Positions 35,858 through 46,049 of a stretch of DNA of 64,000 nucleotides are shown in pieces. This stretch comes from Deltaproteobacteria bacterium (GTDB lineage: Bacteria > Myxococcota_C > UBA6777), in assembly GCA_002731275.1 (NCBI GenBank), contig PCBK01000003.1, positions 1-64,000 of the forward strand. The letters are read 5' to 3'. A model generated the notes under the pieces. The model worked only from the letters and a program-made list of their open reading frames with translations. It was not told the DNA's origin and did not search any database. A program made the position numbers and the translations under genes. Position 1 is the first letter of the stretch, and each line of letters opens with the position of its first letter.

Positions 35858-37395
35858 CCGCTGACATCGTAAGGAGCCTGTGGTACGACGTTACGGACTT
35901 GATCGCGCATCTTTTCGTCGAAGACTTTGTCGTTGGGGCTCATGCCGAGAACGGAGAGACCCGCGCGCATTTTCCGTTTGAATTCACCAACAGAGCGGAT
36001 ACGTAGCATACTCTTGAGGACATACTTGGGACGCAAGTAGAAGTCTTTGTAGCAATGAACAAGCATCTCGCGTAATTCTGCGCGGGTGAAGTTCTCCTCC
36101 CAAACAGGAAGCTCAAAGCCAGGCTTGGGATCTTTGGCAAAGTTGCCCCAGACATCTTCTTTGATGATGCCGCTCTCCAAACCTCTTTGGTAGATCTCGG
36201 TCCCTGGATAAGGACAGAAGATCGTGAAGTGGACGTAATCGGGTTTGATCGCCTTGGCGAGATCGATAGAGTCCTGAATATCACTTGCAGTCTCGGTCTG
36301 TTGACCGATGATAAAGTACCCAAGACGCTCCATTCCAGCTTCTTTGGTCCATTTAAAGGCGTTCTTGACGCGCTCGACGCTGTGGTTTTTCTTGATCACC
36401 TTCATCATGCGCTCGTTTCCGCACTCAACGCCGTAGTGAATGCGATCACATCCAGCGTCGGACATGGCCTTCAACATGTCGAGAGTGACAGTGTTCACGT
36501 GTGCACGAACGTCCCAACGGAAGTCGATCTTTCGCTTCTTGATCTCATCACACAACTCGTAAATCCGATCCTTTCGGACCGTAAATGTATCATCATAGAT
36601 GAAGGCCTCTTTGATCCCCATCTCGACGCAGCGCTCCATCTCGTCGGCGACGTGAGCCGCTGAGCGCCAACGAAAACCAGAGATAACAGGCGAATAAGGA
36701 CGATCACAGAAGGTACAACGGAAGGGACAACCACGGCTGGTAAACATCGTCGTGATCACATCATCACGCCCAAGCAAAGAGGTGTACTGGCTGATATCGA
36801 GCTTGTCACGTGCGGGCAAGCCGAGTTTGTCCAGATCTTTGGTACTTGGTGCGATGCCGTTGTTGATCATTTTTCCATTATCATCGATATAGACGATGCC
36901 AGGAACAGTTCCCCACAGTTCTTTGCGGTCCATTTTATTCAGGAAGTCGACAAACGCGATCTCTCCCTCTCCCTGAATCAAAAAGTCGACCTCAGGCATT
37001 GAGATGGTCTCTTTTGGATACAGGTGGACATGGGGTCCGCCAAGGACGATCTTCGCTTTGGGCTTGACCTGCCGTACAACCTGACAGGTCAGGTAGACAT
37101 CGATCAATGTAAACGTCATGGCAGTGATACCAACGACATCACAATCGCGACGCATGATCTGACGTTGTAGCTCGACATAATCCCAACCAGGAGGTTGGGC
37201 GTCGATAACTTCGACGCGGTGAGGGCTATTAGCTTCGACATATCCTGCCAACATCAACACACCAAGAGGTGGGTTAAACCCACGGTGTTTTTCGACAATT
37301 GCAGGGTTTTTACCGATCAGCTCGTTGAAACGAGGAGGGTTGATCAAGAGGACCTTTTTGGGCTTCACATTTGAAACATCACCAGACATATCCAT
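35854..37395 (-). CDS. B12-binding domain radical SAM protein
   Basis: A 513-residue enzyme. Residues ~15-160 are a cobalamin-binding-type Rossmann domain (VLLINPPRFN, GVLMLAGYVE, VVGITAMTF, GGPHV). The radical SAM motif CPFRCTFC lies near residue 226-233, with an EXXYDDTF strand after it, followed by a C-terminal helical part. The family (BchE, HpnJ and related methyl- or ring-forming enzymes) carries out methyl transfer or cyclisation on lipids, hopanoids, cofactors or natural products. AGGAG six bases before the ATG sets the start. It is a single gene whose stop overlaps the repeat element. The substrate is unknown. Confidence 0.9.
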   Translation of the reverse strand: MDMSGDVSNVKPKKVLLINPPRFNELIGKNPAIVEKHRGFNPPLGVLMLAGYVEANSPHRVEVIDAQPPGWDYVELQRQIMRRDCDVVGITAMTFTLIDVYLTCQVVRQVKPKAKIVLGGPHVHLYPKETISMPEVDFLIQGEGEIAFVDFLNKMDRKELWGTVPGIVYIDDNGKMINNGIAPSTKDLDKLGLPARDKLDISQYTSLLGRDDVITTMFTSRGCPFRCTFCDRPYSPVISGFRWRSAAHVADEMERCVEMGIKEAFIYDDTFTVRKDRIYELCDEIKKRKIDFRWDVRAHVNTVTLDMLKAMSDAGCDRIHYGVECGNERMMKVIKKNHSVERVKNAFKWTKEAGMERLGYFIIGQQTETASDIQDSIDLAKAIKPDYVHFTIFCPYPGTEIYQRGLESGIIKEDVWGNFAKDPKPGFELPVWEENFTRAELREMLVHCYKDFYLRPKYVLKSMLRIRSVGEFKRKMRAGLSVLGMSPNDKVFDEKMRDQVRNVVPQAPYDVSG

Positions 37396-37538
37396 AGAAG
37401 ACTCCTGACAGTGTAAAATCGTACGTATGTGGTCTGCAATAGGCCAGGAATGTTATGTGAATTCCCTCTCCAAGTCAAGTCCATACACACTCTAAGAGCA
37501 CACAAGTCATCCCCCTCCTCTGAGACAGCACCCTCTCC

Positions 37539-40085
37539 CTAACGGACATAGACCACAACGGGCTTGGAGCGCACTTGGCCATCCGAAGTCATCGCGACAA
37601 ACCGATGTGTCCCACGACGCAAAGACCAGCGCATCGTGTAGGGCCATTTTTTTCGACCAAGCACCTCTCCGTTGACCGTCCACGTGATCTTAGAAACAGG
37701 TCGTTTGCTCTCGACCTGTAGTGCCAACGTCGAGTAGTCAGCCGGGATCGTTGGATCGAGCAAAAAACGAGCGCGATGAAGTGGACTGCGAATACGTAAC
37801 CACTGCTTTTTCGGAGTCGCAGGACGCCCTTTACGTGGACACAATGCGCTATAACGCGTAGGTGGAGGGGTGTGTCCCATCCATCGAGCCCAAGTCGTAA
37901 AGCGCGGTGGGACAACCACAACGTTGCGTCGCATCACCTTCGCCGCCGGACAATGAGGCCCCACTCTCAGGCCTGTGAGGCGCTCCAAACGGATACTTTT
38001 GTGAAAAGAACATGTCTGGTGGCGATGTCGAAAATTCGGTGGAAACCACTCTTCTGTTACACCAGGGCAGGCATCGCCACGTGGCATACCGGAGAGCGGA
38101 CAGATACGAGTCTTCACCCAATGACGAGGGGGTGAGAACGCCGCCGCAGGTTTTCTCGGCTCGACCACCTCCATCGCGGCCAGCATCACTCGCTGGAAGA
38201 TCTCACCACAGCCACGCGCACCAGACAAACGCTTCATCTTACGGTAGTCGTGATTGCCAACCCAGCACCCTACAACAACGCGATCACTAAACCCCACCAT
38301 CCAGGCATCGCGATATGCCTGGCTTGTCCCTGTCTTTACGGCCACAGGGAACGGAAATTCCAGCACACCATATCGCCCAAATGAAGGCAAACGCGCAACA
38401 GGATCAGAGAGAATATGTGCAATCATACGCGCCGCTGCCGGGCGTAGAGGCTGGCCATCAGGAAGCGCAGACGCGAAGACGTGTGCGCCCTGTTTGCCGA
38501 TATCATGCCAGCGACCAAGACTGTCCCTGGCTTTCGAAGCCCACTTGACCGCCATCGGTTCTCCAGCACGCGCCAACAACGCATACGCACGCACCAGCTC
38601 CATCAAAGAGACCTCCCCAGCCCCCAACGCAAGCCCCAAACCATAAAACGCTGCGTCCTTCTGCAAGCTCTGAAAACCAACCTGCCGAAACCGCTCCAAC
38701 ATAGAATCAACACCAACACGTGCCAACGTTCGTAGCGCTGGAATGTTACGAGAGTTTCCAAGCGCCACCCTCATACGCAGCGGACCCAACATGCGAAAGT
38801 CGTAATTGCGAGGGTGATAAGCCCCACGCTTCCAAAGAAAACCCTGCGCCAAGTCCGAGAGCAACGTCGCCCCTGTGTAGAGCTTCTTTTCGATCGCATG
38901 GGCGTAAATAAAGGGCTTCAATGTCGAGCCCGGTGAACGACGCACCTGAACAAAGTCGATCGCGCCACGCCTCCTTTTGCTGAAGTAATCGTGAGAGCCT
39001 ACATAGGAAAGGACTTCACCTGAGCGATGATCCATCACCACAACAGCCCCTGTCCCAGCCCCATACCCATTCAAGTCAGCCAACGCAGTGCGCACGATGG
39101 AGTGGACTTTCTTCTGCAACGAAAGATCCAGCGTTGTCTTCAACGTCACCCAACGTTTAGAAGGCTTCACTTTTTTTCGACGCTTGAGATAGCGCAATAT
39201 CCGCTGTGTAAAATGAACACTCGCCAAGACACGCCGCTTCTTTTTTTGCACACGTAACGCGTCGGAGAGTGCCTCCTGGTATTGCGCGAGTGAGATCCAA
39301 CCGAGCTGAAGAGCACGCTTTAAGATACGATGAGATCGCCGAAGCGCACGTCGTCGACCACGCCTGGAGAACGGATTCAGATGCCCCGGCCCCCACGGCA
39401 ACGCGACCAAAAACGCAGCTTGCGCCAAACTCAAGTCCGCAGCAGGTCGATCGAAGTACATCAAAGACGCCCGCTGCGCACCTTGTACGCGGTTACCATA
39501 AGGAGCCCGGTTGAGATACTCACGCATCACCCCCTCTGCTCCCCAACGAGACCGCAACACCAACGCCCAAAACATCTCCCGAAGCTTATTTCGATACGTG
39601 CGCTTCGCAGGACGAAATTGTCGGACAAGTTGCATCGCCAATGTACTCGCTCCAGACACTCTTCTTTGATGCAGAATATTGCTCCAAAGAGCCCGTACAA
39701 TCGACCACACATCGACACCTGGATGTTCATACAGGCGGTGATCTTCTGCCGCCATCGTCATCACGTGGAGGTGCTTTGGGATCTGATGTCCAGGTAACCA
39801 CACACCAAATCGCCCATTTTTTGCTGACTTTTCGACGAGATAGTGACCATCACGATCCAACAATCGCAAAGACAGTGTGTTCTGCGTCGACCATACCTTG
39901 GGAATGGATGTATTCCACACGACACACATCAGCACGACGTATCCGACCGCCAGAGTCGCCAGAGAGTACTCGAAGAGAAAAAAACAGCGCCTCCACCAGC
40001 GCAAGCGCGCGCGCTTGCGCTGGGCAGTTCTTCGTATCGACGACGGGATCGCTAAAGGAGGTAAAGGTTCCATGGGACCACTCAC
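37539..40085 (-). CDS. pbpC: Penicillin-binding protein 1C
   Basis: A bifunctional peptidoglycan synthase of 848 residues. After a membrane anchor at ~32-55 come the GT51 glycosyltransferase (EDHRLYEHPGVD, GASTLAMQLVR, NRAPYGNRVQGAQRASL) and the transpeptidase with SPGSTLK (Ser-x-x-Lys), GNSRNIPAL (SxN) and VKTGTSQ (KTG). The C-terminal ~90 residues (IRSPLHRARFLLDP ... NGEVLG) match the BiPBP_C domain that distinguishes PbpC. The GTG start overlaps the stop of the alpha-2-macroglobulin gene, so translation is probably coupled; an ATG at 40073 is possible. In the A2M/PbpC pair, PbpC is thought to repair wall damage after protease attack. Confidence 0.95.
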   Translation of the reverse strand: MSGPMEPLPPLAIPSSIRRTAQRKRARLRWWRRCFFLFEYSLATLAVGYVVLMCVVWNTSIPKVWSTQNTLSLRLLDRDGHYLVEKSAKNGRFGVWLPGHQIPKHLHVMTMAAEDHRLYEHPGVDVWSIVRALWSNILHQRRVSGASTLAMQLVRQFRPAKRTYRNKLREMFWALVLRSRWGAEGVMREYLNRAPYGNRVQGAQRASLMYFDRPAADLSLAQAAFLVALPWGPGHLNPFSRRGRRRALRRSHRILKRALQLGWISLAQYQEALSDALRVQKKKRRVLASVHFTQRILRYLKRRKKVKPSKRWVTLKTTLDLSLQKKVHSIVRTALADLNGYGAGTGAVVVMDHRSGEVLSYVGSHDYFSKRRRGAIDFVQVRRSPGSTLKPFIYAHAIEKKLYTGATLLSDLAQGFLWKRGAYHPRNYDFRMLGPLRMRVALGNSRNIPALRTLARVGVDSMLERFRQVGFQSLQKDAAFYGLGLALGAGEVSLMELVRAYALLARAGEPMAVKWASKARDSLGRWHDIGKQGAHVFASALPDGQPLRPAAARMIAHILSDPVARLPSFGRYGVLEFPFPVAVKTGTSQAYRDAWMVGFSDRVVVGCWVGNHDYRKMKRLSGARGCGEIFQRVMLAAMEVVEPRKPAAAFSPPRHWVKTRICPLSGMPRGDACPGVTEEWFPPNFRHRHQTCSFHKSIRLERLTGLRVGPHCPAAKVMRRNVVVVPPRFTTWARWMGHTPPPTRYSALCPRKGRPATPKKQWLRIRSPLHRARFLLDPTIPADYSTLALQVESKRPVSKITWTVNGEVLGRKKWPYTMRWSLRRGTHRFVAMTSDGQVRSKPVVVYVR

Positions 40086-43000
40086 TCCCCGTTCTTTTTA
40101 TTCGTGTTGGCTTTGATCACCAACGTATACCCTGGACTGCGACCAAAGATCGTTGGACGATACATCGACTCGACGTGACAGGCAGGATACGTATAACGTC
40201 CGCTCGTCGTTGCCTTCAAACGAAAGTAAAAGGTATGATTGCCCGCAGGCATCGCATCGAAGAAGAAGCGGACACGATCATCCAAAAACTCCTGGTGTGT
40301 TGGTTTCAACGTGTGCTGTTTTGATGACTTTGCCGCAGAGGAGGTCGTCTTCAGCGCGGCGTTCATCACCTCAAGGCCAGCGGCAAACGGGATCTCAATG
40401 GCGACGTTATATCGTCGATGAGGGTTGATCACCCTGACCTGCTCTTCGAGGACCGCACCAAAAGCCACCTCTTTACGCATCCCGGCCTTCACATCGAAGT
40501 AACGCGTACCTTTTGTCGTCCCGGTGACCTCTGTCGAGCGTGTGATCGTAAAGCCTTTGTTGAGGGGTGCCGTCATAAACCCTCTCTTGGAAGGAAGATA
40601 CGAATAACGAGCACGTATCCAAAGAGGCTCTTTCAGCGCACGCCCACGCAGCAGCATCCAGGGCATCGCATCACTTCGACGCGTCCACGACCACAACCCG
40701 CGCTTTTGTGCGTCAAGTGTCTTTTGCACGCTCCAGCGAGCACGACCACGACCTCCGTATATACGCAATGCCACTTTGGGCAGCTTTGTGTGTCGCTTTT
40801 GCTTGAGCAGCGCGCGCAGCGCGAGCAACGCACGTGCATTATCCTGTGTGTTCCCCCAGGTGACACCACGACCATCTGAACGCAACCCATAGCCGTAACG
40901 TGCCGAGATGCGTTTGTCTAACAAGACGCTCTTAAGAGCTTCCAGTCGCTTATCCGCAGGAGTCGCCTCAGAGAGCGCCTCTAACAGCCCCGCGACGGTC
41001 CTCGTGCGGCTCGACAGAGAGACACCATACCAGCCAGAGGTCCGATAAAACTTCATCCCCTGGAATGTCCAACGCTGACCACTCCGACGAAGAAGAACCT
41101 GTCTCCAAAGCTCCTTAGACAGCGACATGATCCTCTGTGAGTGGTGCTGTTTGTCACGCATCATCGCGAGCAACAAGCGAGTTCGCGCAAAGAGATCCAT
41201 CGCGTGTCGTCGACGGAAGAGATGACGGACATAAGATGCTTCGTGTTGTCCTGCCTGTGCGAGAGCCCACACAACGGCTGCTTGTGACTCACTTCGATAG
41301 CCAGAGAGATACAATGAGACATCCGAACGCAATGAGCGACGCAGCGCGCGAAGAGATCGTTTGAGCAAGTGTTGAGGGAAGCGATATCCGGCCTTCTTGG
41401 CCTCGACGATGAACGGCACGACGTACGCCGTTAACCAAACATACCCCGTTGATCCAGGCCAATACCCAAACAAACCATCGCGACGTATGGTCTTCTTGAG
41501 ATAGCGGAGTGTTTGTCTCACAGCACGCTGTACACGCCTGGAGGAGACCTTCTTCACGGCGAAGCGGCGCAAAGTCTTCTCCAACACGAGCATCGGATAC
41601 GCCCGACTGACACGTTGCTCCGTACAACCGTATGGGTATTCGAGCAGATACTCCAACCCGGCGACCGCTCGCAAAATGTCCCCTCTCACAGCGACAAGAA
41701 TGTCGAGCCTTCCGCTTCCTTTGCGGATCAACTCCGGCCACTTCCCAGCCATCCGAAAAGGACGCCCCAACGAGGAAACCATCTGTTCTTTGACGAAGTA
41801 TACGCGTTTGCGGTCCGGCCTCATTGGAAGCTTGACGCGAAACGCATCCTTCGCACCATCACTTCGTCTCTTCACACGTAACTCGACGGAGACATGGGGC
41901 TGGAACGAGGTACGAGCGAGGAAGGGAAAGAAGACCTGCACGGCTTTCAGAGGATGCAGTTGAAAGGACCGACGTTTCGACTCGCTGACCTGTAACCCTC
42001 TGGTCTTCACCTGTGCGTACGCGGGGCCACCAGGTCCCTCCGTAACACGCGCGATACCACCGGAGACAAAGCGATCTCCTGGTCGTACAAAGCGAGGCAA
42101 CGTGCGCTGGATCATCACAGGCAAACGCACGCGCAATCGTCGCTGTCCATAACCAAACCGACGCGTGCCACTCACAGCGACAGCCCGTACGGCAAACGTC
42201 GTCAAATCGTCTGGCAACTGGAAGCGAAAATGCACCTTCCCAGAGGGTCCGACGACAATCGAAGGTTTGTACACAGGGACGCTCTTGAAGTTCTTGCGCA
42301 CAACAAATCCCTTTCCACCTACCGCACCATCCGTATCACCACCGGGGTAATCTGGTTTTCGCGGGATGCGTCCGAGGACGAGATTGCGTGTATCGCGCAC
42401 ACGGATTTCCGGACGCTTGGCGCGCACAAAGGCTCCGAGGGGGTTGAGAGGACCTTCTTTTCCAAGAGACAACACCGCACGATCCACGAGCCAGAAGGTC
42501 ACCTCTCCAGCGAGCGGTTTGCCTCCAGGTGTTCGCATCTTGATCGTGACATCCACCCAATCACCGGGGCGGGCTTTTTTGGGCAGCTTCATCGCCAACA
42601 TCACGCGGTGGGGAGCAGCACTCACAGGGACCCATATACTCGACAAGACAGTGCTCGGACGCCCAGGATCAAAGCCCTTCCTCTGGACGTTGGAGACGCG
42701 CCCTTGCATCAGCACGACGTGGACCGGAATCGAAGGCGCAAAGCGCGTACGCACAGGGAACGTAATCAAGCCCTGACCTCCCTTTACGTCGACCCATTTG
42801 TATTGCGATCCAGCAGGATCTTCGATAATCACGAGCGCACGAGCTTGCTGGTAAGGACTGCGCAGGAGAATGCGTGCGGTCTCACCAATGCGATAGCGTT
42901 TTTTGGACAACGTGAGCTTAAACACGCCAGCATCCGGTCGCTCCCACACGAGGCTCTTTTGACCACGCACGTACAAATCGACGGACACACTTTGCAGACG

Positions 43001-45973
43001 TCCCATCTTATCGCGAGCCCGAAGACGAAGGATATAGACCCCGCTACGGGTCGTCTTCAGAGGACATGTCACAAAATCTTTGGCGGAGATCACCTTGCAC
43101 TTTGCCAGAGACTTGTCGACGATCTGTGTTTGGTACTTCACACCCCCCTTCACAAAATCAGTCTCCACGAGATGAGAGTGCCACTCGCGGCGTAAGAGCT
43201 CGACCTCCATAGGGACACCTTTGCGCATATGCCCTTTGTGGTTGACTGCGACAAACTGGGCTTTAAGTGCCCCCGGCTGCAAACGAAAGCGGTCCTTAAT
43301 CTTGATCCCGATATGGAAAGGAGGCAACAAAAACAGCGAATGTCTCCCTGTCACATCCCGACCGTCAGGTCCAGTGATCACGGCTTCGATATCGTATCGA
43401 TGGGGACGTACATCGAGGCTTCTGGTAGGATCGAGCTTCAAAATCCCTTGCCCTTTGTTGTTGAGCGTCCCAGTCTGGTCGACGATCACCTTTCGGCCTT
43501 CGTGACGTTTGCGCCCAAAACGATACTGAGAAGCAAAGTGGACCCCTTTTAACCCTGCCGGTCGGTAGCGAACAGGTGTCGATGTCACGCGCCATTTGAC
43601 AGGCCGATCGACGACCATCCCCCCCGCGTAATACTTCCCCATCACCGAGATTTGAAACGGTTTATCAGAGGGGACATACTTACGAGAGAGCACGCGCACT
43701 TCGAACATCGGGATACGATACTCCTCGATGCGGAAACGACGTGATGCGAGGATCTGCTCGTTGTGTTTGGGGGACTCATAGATCAAACGCGCAGTGTACA
43801 TTCCAGCGGCAGGATCAGGCGTTTGAAACTTTTGATAAAATCCACCAAGCGCTGTGAGTTCGGGAGCGTGGAACGCCCACTTTTTACCATTGGGTCCGAT
43901 GATACGGAGTGTAAAAGCTTGCGAGTCCTTGGGAATGGTCAGACGCCCCTTCACACGACCACGAATCAAACCCTTGATATGAACGGCTTCAGAGGGACGA
44001 TATACAGGGCGTTCGACGAAAACATGGCCACGGTAAGGACGAGGCGTCGACTTTTTGGCGTCGACATCCAACCACCACAACCACTTGTGATAAGAGGGCC
44101 ACCAATGGTTGGAGTAAAAGACGGGTGGAGGCTCTTGCGTATCCAGCACGAGTTGATCGCCTTGATGAGTCACTCGAATCCGTATTGGACGACCTTTGAG
44201 TCCCTTCTTCACGACGAGTGTCGCCATCCCTTTTGCGTTCGTTTTTCCCGTCCAAAGCACCCTCCAATCGGTCTCACCTTTGGGTGCACCTTCGAGGCGA
44301 ATCGTTGCGTGTTTAACGGGCGCTGCGCTCTTGAGTGATGTCACGACAAAACGCACACGTCCCTTCTCTTCGACTGTCGTCAGCGCAAGATCCGTCACCT
44401 GCGCCCAGACATAACGCCGATAAGGCGAACCATCGAGCGTACGCAAGCCGATCAAAAAACAAGCGCCCGGACCAAACTTCTTTCGCCTCTTTGTCAACAA
44501 TGGCTTGAGCAGTTTGGCAAGATCGAGACCAAAGCGATGTCCTTGCCCTTCAGGGTCTTTGGGCAATGTTACGACACCAGAGAACATAGGCGTCCCGAGC
44601 ATTTTGAGGTAATTGCGAATCTTCTTTTTGCGCTGCCATCGATCATATGACTCGGCTTTGGGAGGCTCTTCGCCAGGGGCAGGAGGTTTCGTCGTCTCAT
44701 CAAGTTGAACAGAGCGTTTTGGGTATGGCCAAAAACGTCGGTCTCCAGACGGGATCTTGTAGATGCGAAGATCGACCTTGCGTATCCCACGTGCATGTAG
44801 TGGCATCATCTGTGGACCGTTTTTTTCCAAGATGCCTTTGCCTCTCTTCCAGCGCAGGAAGGGTCTCTTCTTGCTCATATAAAAGAAGACGACTTGGCGC
44901 CCTTTGTGTTGTAAACGTTGTCCAGTGTCATCGAGCACCGAAAGTCCCTGCCCCAGGATCGTCAACTGATACAATACATCACGTCGATACCGACCTTTAA
45001 AGGCGACACGCTTCCCACTCACTTCTGCCCGAAGACCAGGGACTGTCGGACTCACTCGTATCAATCGTCGCAAAAGTCCTGGGTTGTTTTTCCCAAGCGA
45101 TCGGGAAAAAACCAACGTTGGGACGCTGTCATGACTGCCACAGTGGAGCGCGCGATGTTTACTGTAACGTGATTTTCCCCACCCAATACTTACGGATTGC
45201 CTTTGACATCGGACCCGACGAAGACGAAAAGGCATCTGCGTGAAGAAAGAGCCCTCCCACAGAGGGAGTGTCTTTTTGCCAGCACGTAGCGCGAGATCGA
45301 GTTGGACGGTGACTTTGTGCGCTTTGGGAAGTGGCTTTGTAAACAGCAATAGATACTCAGCTTTACTTGACGCGACGGAGGAGACGCGCTTCAGACGCCA
45401 GCTTGACGAGGGGATAAATGAACGCTCACCTGCACCTTTGACACCAGGACTTGGACGAAGCTCCACACGCAACGCCTGTTTTAGCAGACGCTCGGGAAGG
45501 ATCTGCGAAAAATCGAGCTGAATTTTGCGCACATCTTTGACATCGCGACTCCCAACCGCCGGCAACATACGCACAGGTTTAGGCAACAACGTCCTAACGA
45601 TGACACGTACAGTCCTCCCAAGCCGCTCCCCACTTCGGGCCTTGACGTACCTTGGGACCGAAAAGGACATACGGGACAAGGCGGGCCAGGCTTTTGCAGG
45701 CCGAAACTCCAACGTCTTGCTGTCGAGCCAGCGATACGCACCAGGGAAAGAGGGACGAATGCGTAAATAGCGTTCTCCTCGGTCTTCAGCCCCTCCATTT
45801 TGAGGTCCCACAGCTTTGTTAAAGGTCGCAGTCACAGGATCAAAGCGTCGCAGAAAATGCTCAGGCAAGACCTTCACTTGTAGCGCAGCCTGCGCCAGCG
45901 CAGGCCAACAGAGAACGACCCCCCCAAGCAACAAAAGGCTCCACCGAGTTGTTCTCCACATCGTCGACTTCAT
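40082..45973 (-). CDS. Alpha-2-macroglobulin family protein
   Basis: A periplasmic protease trap of 1963 residues. The signal peptide ends PALAQA (about 30) and is of the ordinary type, with no lipobox, unlike E. coli YfhM. The middle carries MG-type beta-sandwich domains, including GHVFVERPVYRPSEAVHIKG (MG2-like). The thioester motif YGCTEQ is present, with Cys1450, in a helical domain (~1400-1700), so covalent trapping should work. The C-terminal ~200 residues form receptor-binding-like beta domains. AAGGAG seven bases before the ATG at 45973 sets the start; earlier in-frame ATGs add sequence before the signal. It lies between the PPC-like giant gene (76 bases upstream) and pbpC (overlapping). 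Confidence 0.95.
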   Translation of the reverse strand: MKSTMWRTTRWSLLLLGGVVLCWPALAQAALQVKVLPEHFLRRFDPVTATFNKAVGPQNGGAEDRGERYLRIRPSFPGAYRWLDSKTLEFRPAKAWPALSRMSFSVPRYVKARSGERLGRTVRVIVRTLLPKPVRMLPAVGSRDVKDVRKIQLDFSQILPERLLKQALRVELRPSPGVKGAGERSFIPSSSWRLKRVSSVASSKAEYLLLFTKPLPKAHKVTVQLDLALRAGKKTLPLWEGSFFTQMPFRLRRVRCQRQSVSIGWGKSRYSKHRALHCGSHDSVPTLVFSRSLGKNNPGLLRRLIRVSPTVPGLRAEVSGKRVAFKGRYRRDVLYQLTILGQGLSVLDDTGQRLQHKGRQVVFFYMSKKRPFLRWKRGKGILEKNGPQMMPLHARGIRKVDLRIYKIPSGDRRFWPYPKRSVQLDETTKPPAPGEEPPKAESYDRWQRKKKIRNYLKMLGTPMFSGVVTLPKDPEGQGHRFGLDLAKLLKPLLTKRRKKFGPGACFLIGLRTLDGSPYRRYVWAQVTDLALTTVEEKGRVRFVVTSLKSAAPVKHATIRLEGAPKGETDWRVLWTGKTNAKGMATLVVKKGLKGRPIRIRVTHQGDQLVLDTQEPPPVFYSNHWWPSYHKWLWWLDVDAKKSTPRPYRGHVFVERPVYRPSEAVHIKGLIRGRVKGRLTIPKDSQAFTLRIIGPNGKKWAFHAPELTALGGFYQKFQTPDPAAGMYTARLIYESPKHNEQILASRRFRIEEYRIPMFEVRVLSRKYVPSDKPFQISVMGKYYAGGMVVDRPVKWRVTSTPVRYRPAGLKGVHFASQYRFGRKRHEGRKVIVDQTGTLNNKGQGILKLDPTRSLDVRPHRYDIEAVITGPDGRDVTGRHSLFLLPPFHIGIKIKDRFRLQPGALKAQFVAVNHKGHMRKGVPMEVELLRREWHSHLVETDFVKGGVKYQTQIVDKSLAKCKVISAKDFVTCPLKTTRSGVYILRLRARDKMGRLQSVSVDLYVRGQKSLVWERPDAGVFKLTLSKKRYRIGETARILLRSPYQQARALVIIEDPAGSQYKWVDVKGGQGLITFPVRTRFAPSIPVHVVLMQGRVSNVQRKGFDPGRPSTVLSSIWVPVSAAPHRVMLAMKLPKKARPGDWVDVTIKMRTPGGKPLAGEVTFWLVDRAVLSLGKEGPLNPLGAFVRAKRPEIRVRDTRNLVLGRIPRKPDYPGGDTDGAVGGKGFVVRKNFKSVPVYKPSIVVGPSGKVHFRFQLPDDLTTFAVRAVAVSGTRRFGYGQRRLRVRLPVMIQRTLPRFVRPGDRFVSGGIARVTEGPGGPAYAQVKTRGLQVSESKRRSFQLHPLKAVQVFFPFLARTSFQPHVSVELRVKRRSDGAKDAFRVKLPMRPDRKRVYFVKEQMVSSLGRPFRMAGKWPELIRKGSGRLDILVAVRGDILRAVAGLEYLLEYPYGCTEQRVSRAYPMLVLEKTLRRFAVKKVSSRRVQRAVRQTLRYLKKTIRRDGLFGYWPGSTGYVWLTAYVVPFIVEAKKAGYRFPQHLLKRSLRALRRSLRSDVSLYLSGYRSESQAAVVWALAQAGQHEASYVRHLFRRRHAMDLFARTRLLLAMMRDKQHHSQRIMSLSKELWRQVLLRRSGQRWTFQGMKFYRTSGWYGVSLSSRTRTVAGLLEALSEATPADKRLEALKSVLLDKRISARYGYGLRSDGRGVTWGNTQDNARALLALRALLKQKRHTKLPKVALRIYGGRGRARWSVQKTLDAQKRGLWSWTRRSDAMPWMLLRGRALKEPLWIRARYSYLPSKRGFMTAPLNKGFTITRSTEVTGTTKGTRYFDVKAGMRKEVAFGAVLEEQVRVINPHRRYNVAIEIPFAAGLEVMNAALKTTSSAAKSSKQHTLKPTHQEFLDDRVRFFFDAMPAGNHTFYFRLKATTSGRYTYPACHVESMYRPTIFGRSPGYTLVIKANTNKKNGE

Positions 45974-46049
45974 ATCCACTCTCCTTGTCTGCGTGAACAT
46001 TCTCCCCAAAGGGGGTGTTGTGTGTGTATTCATTGAGCTCTCCTTTGCG

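Noticed and set aside
42230-43195. Antisense frame of 321 codons inside the A2M gene
   Set aside because: Shadow of a continuous 1963-residue protein with clear A2M motifs.
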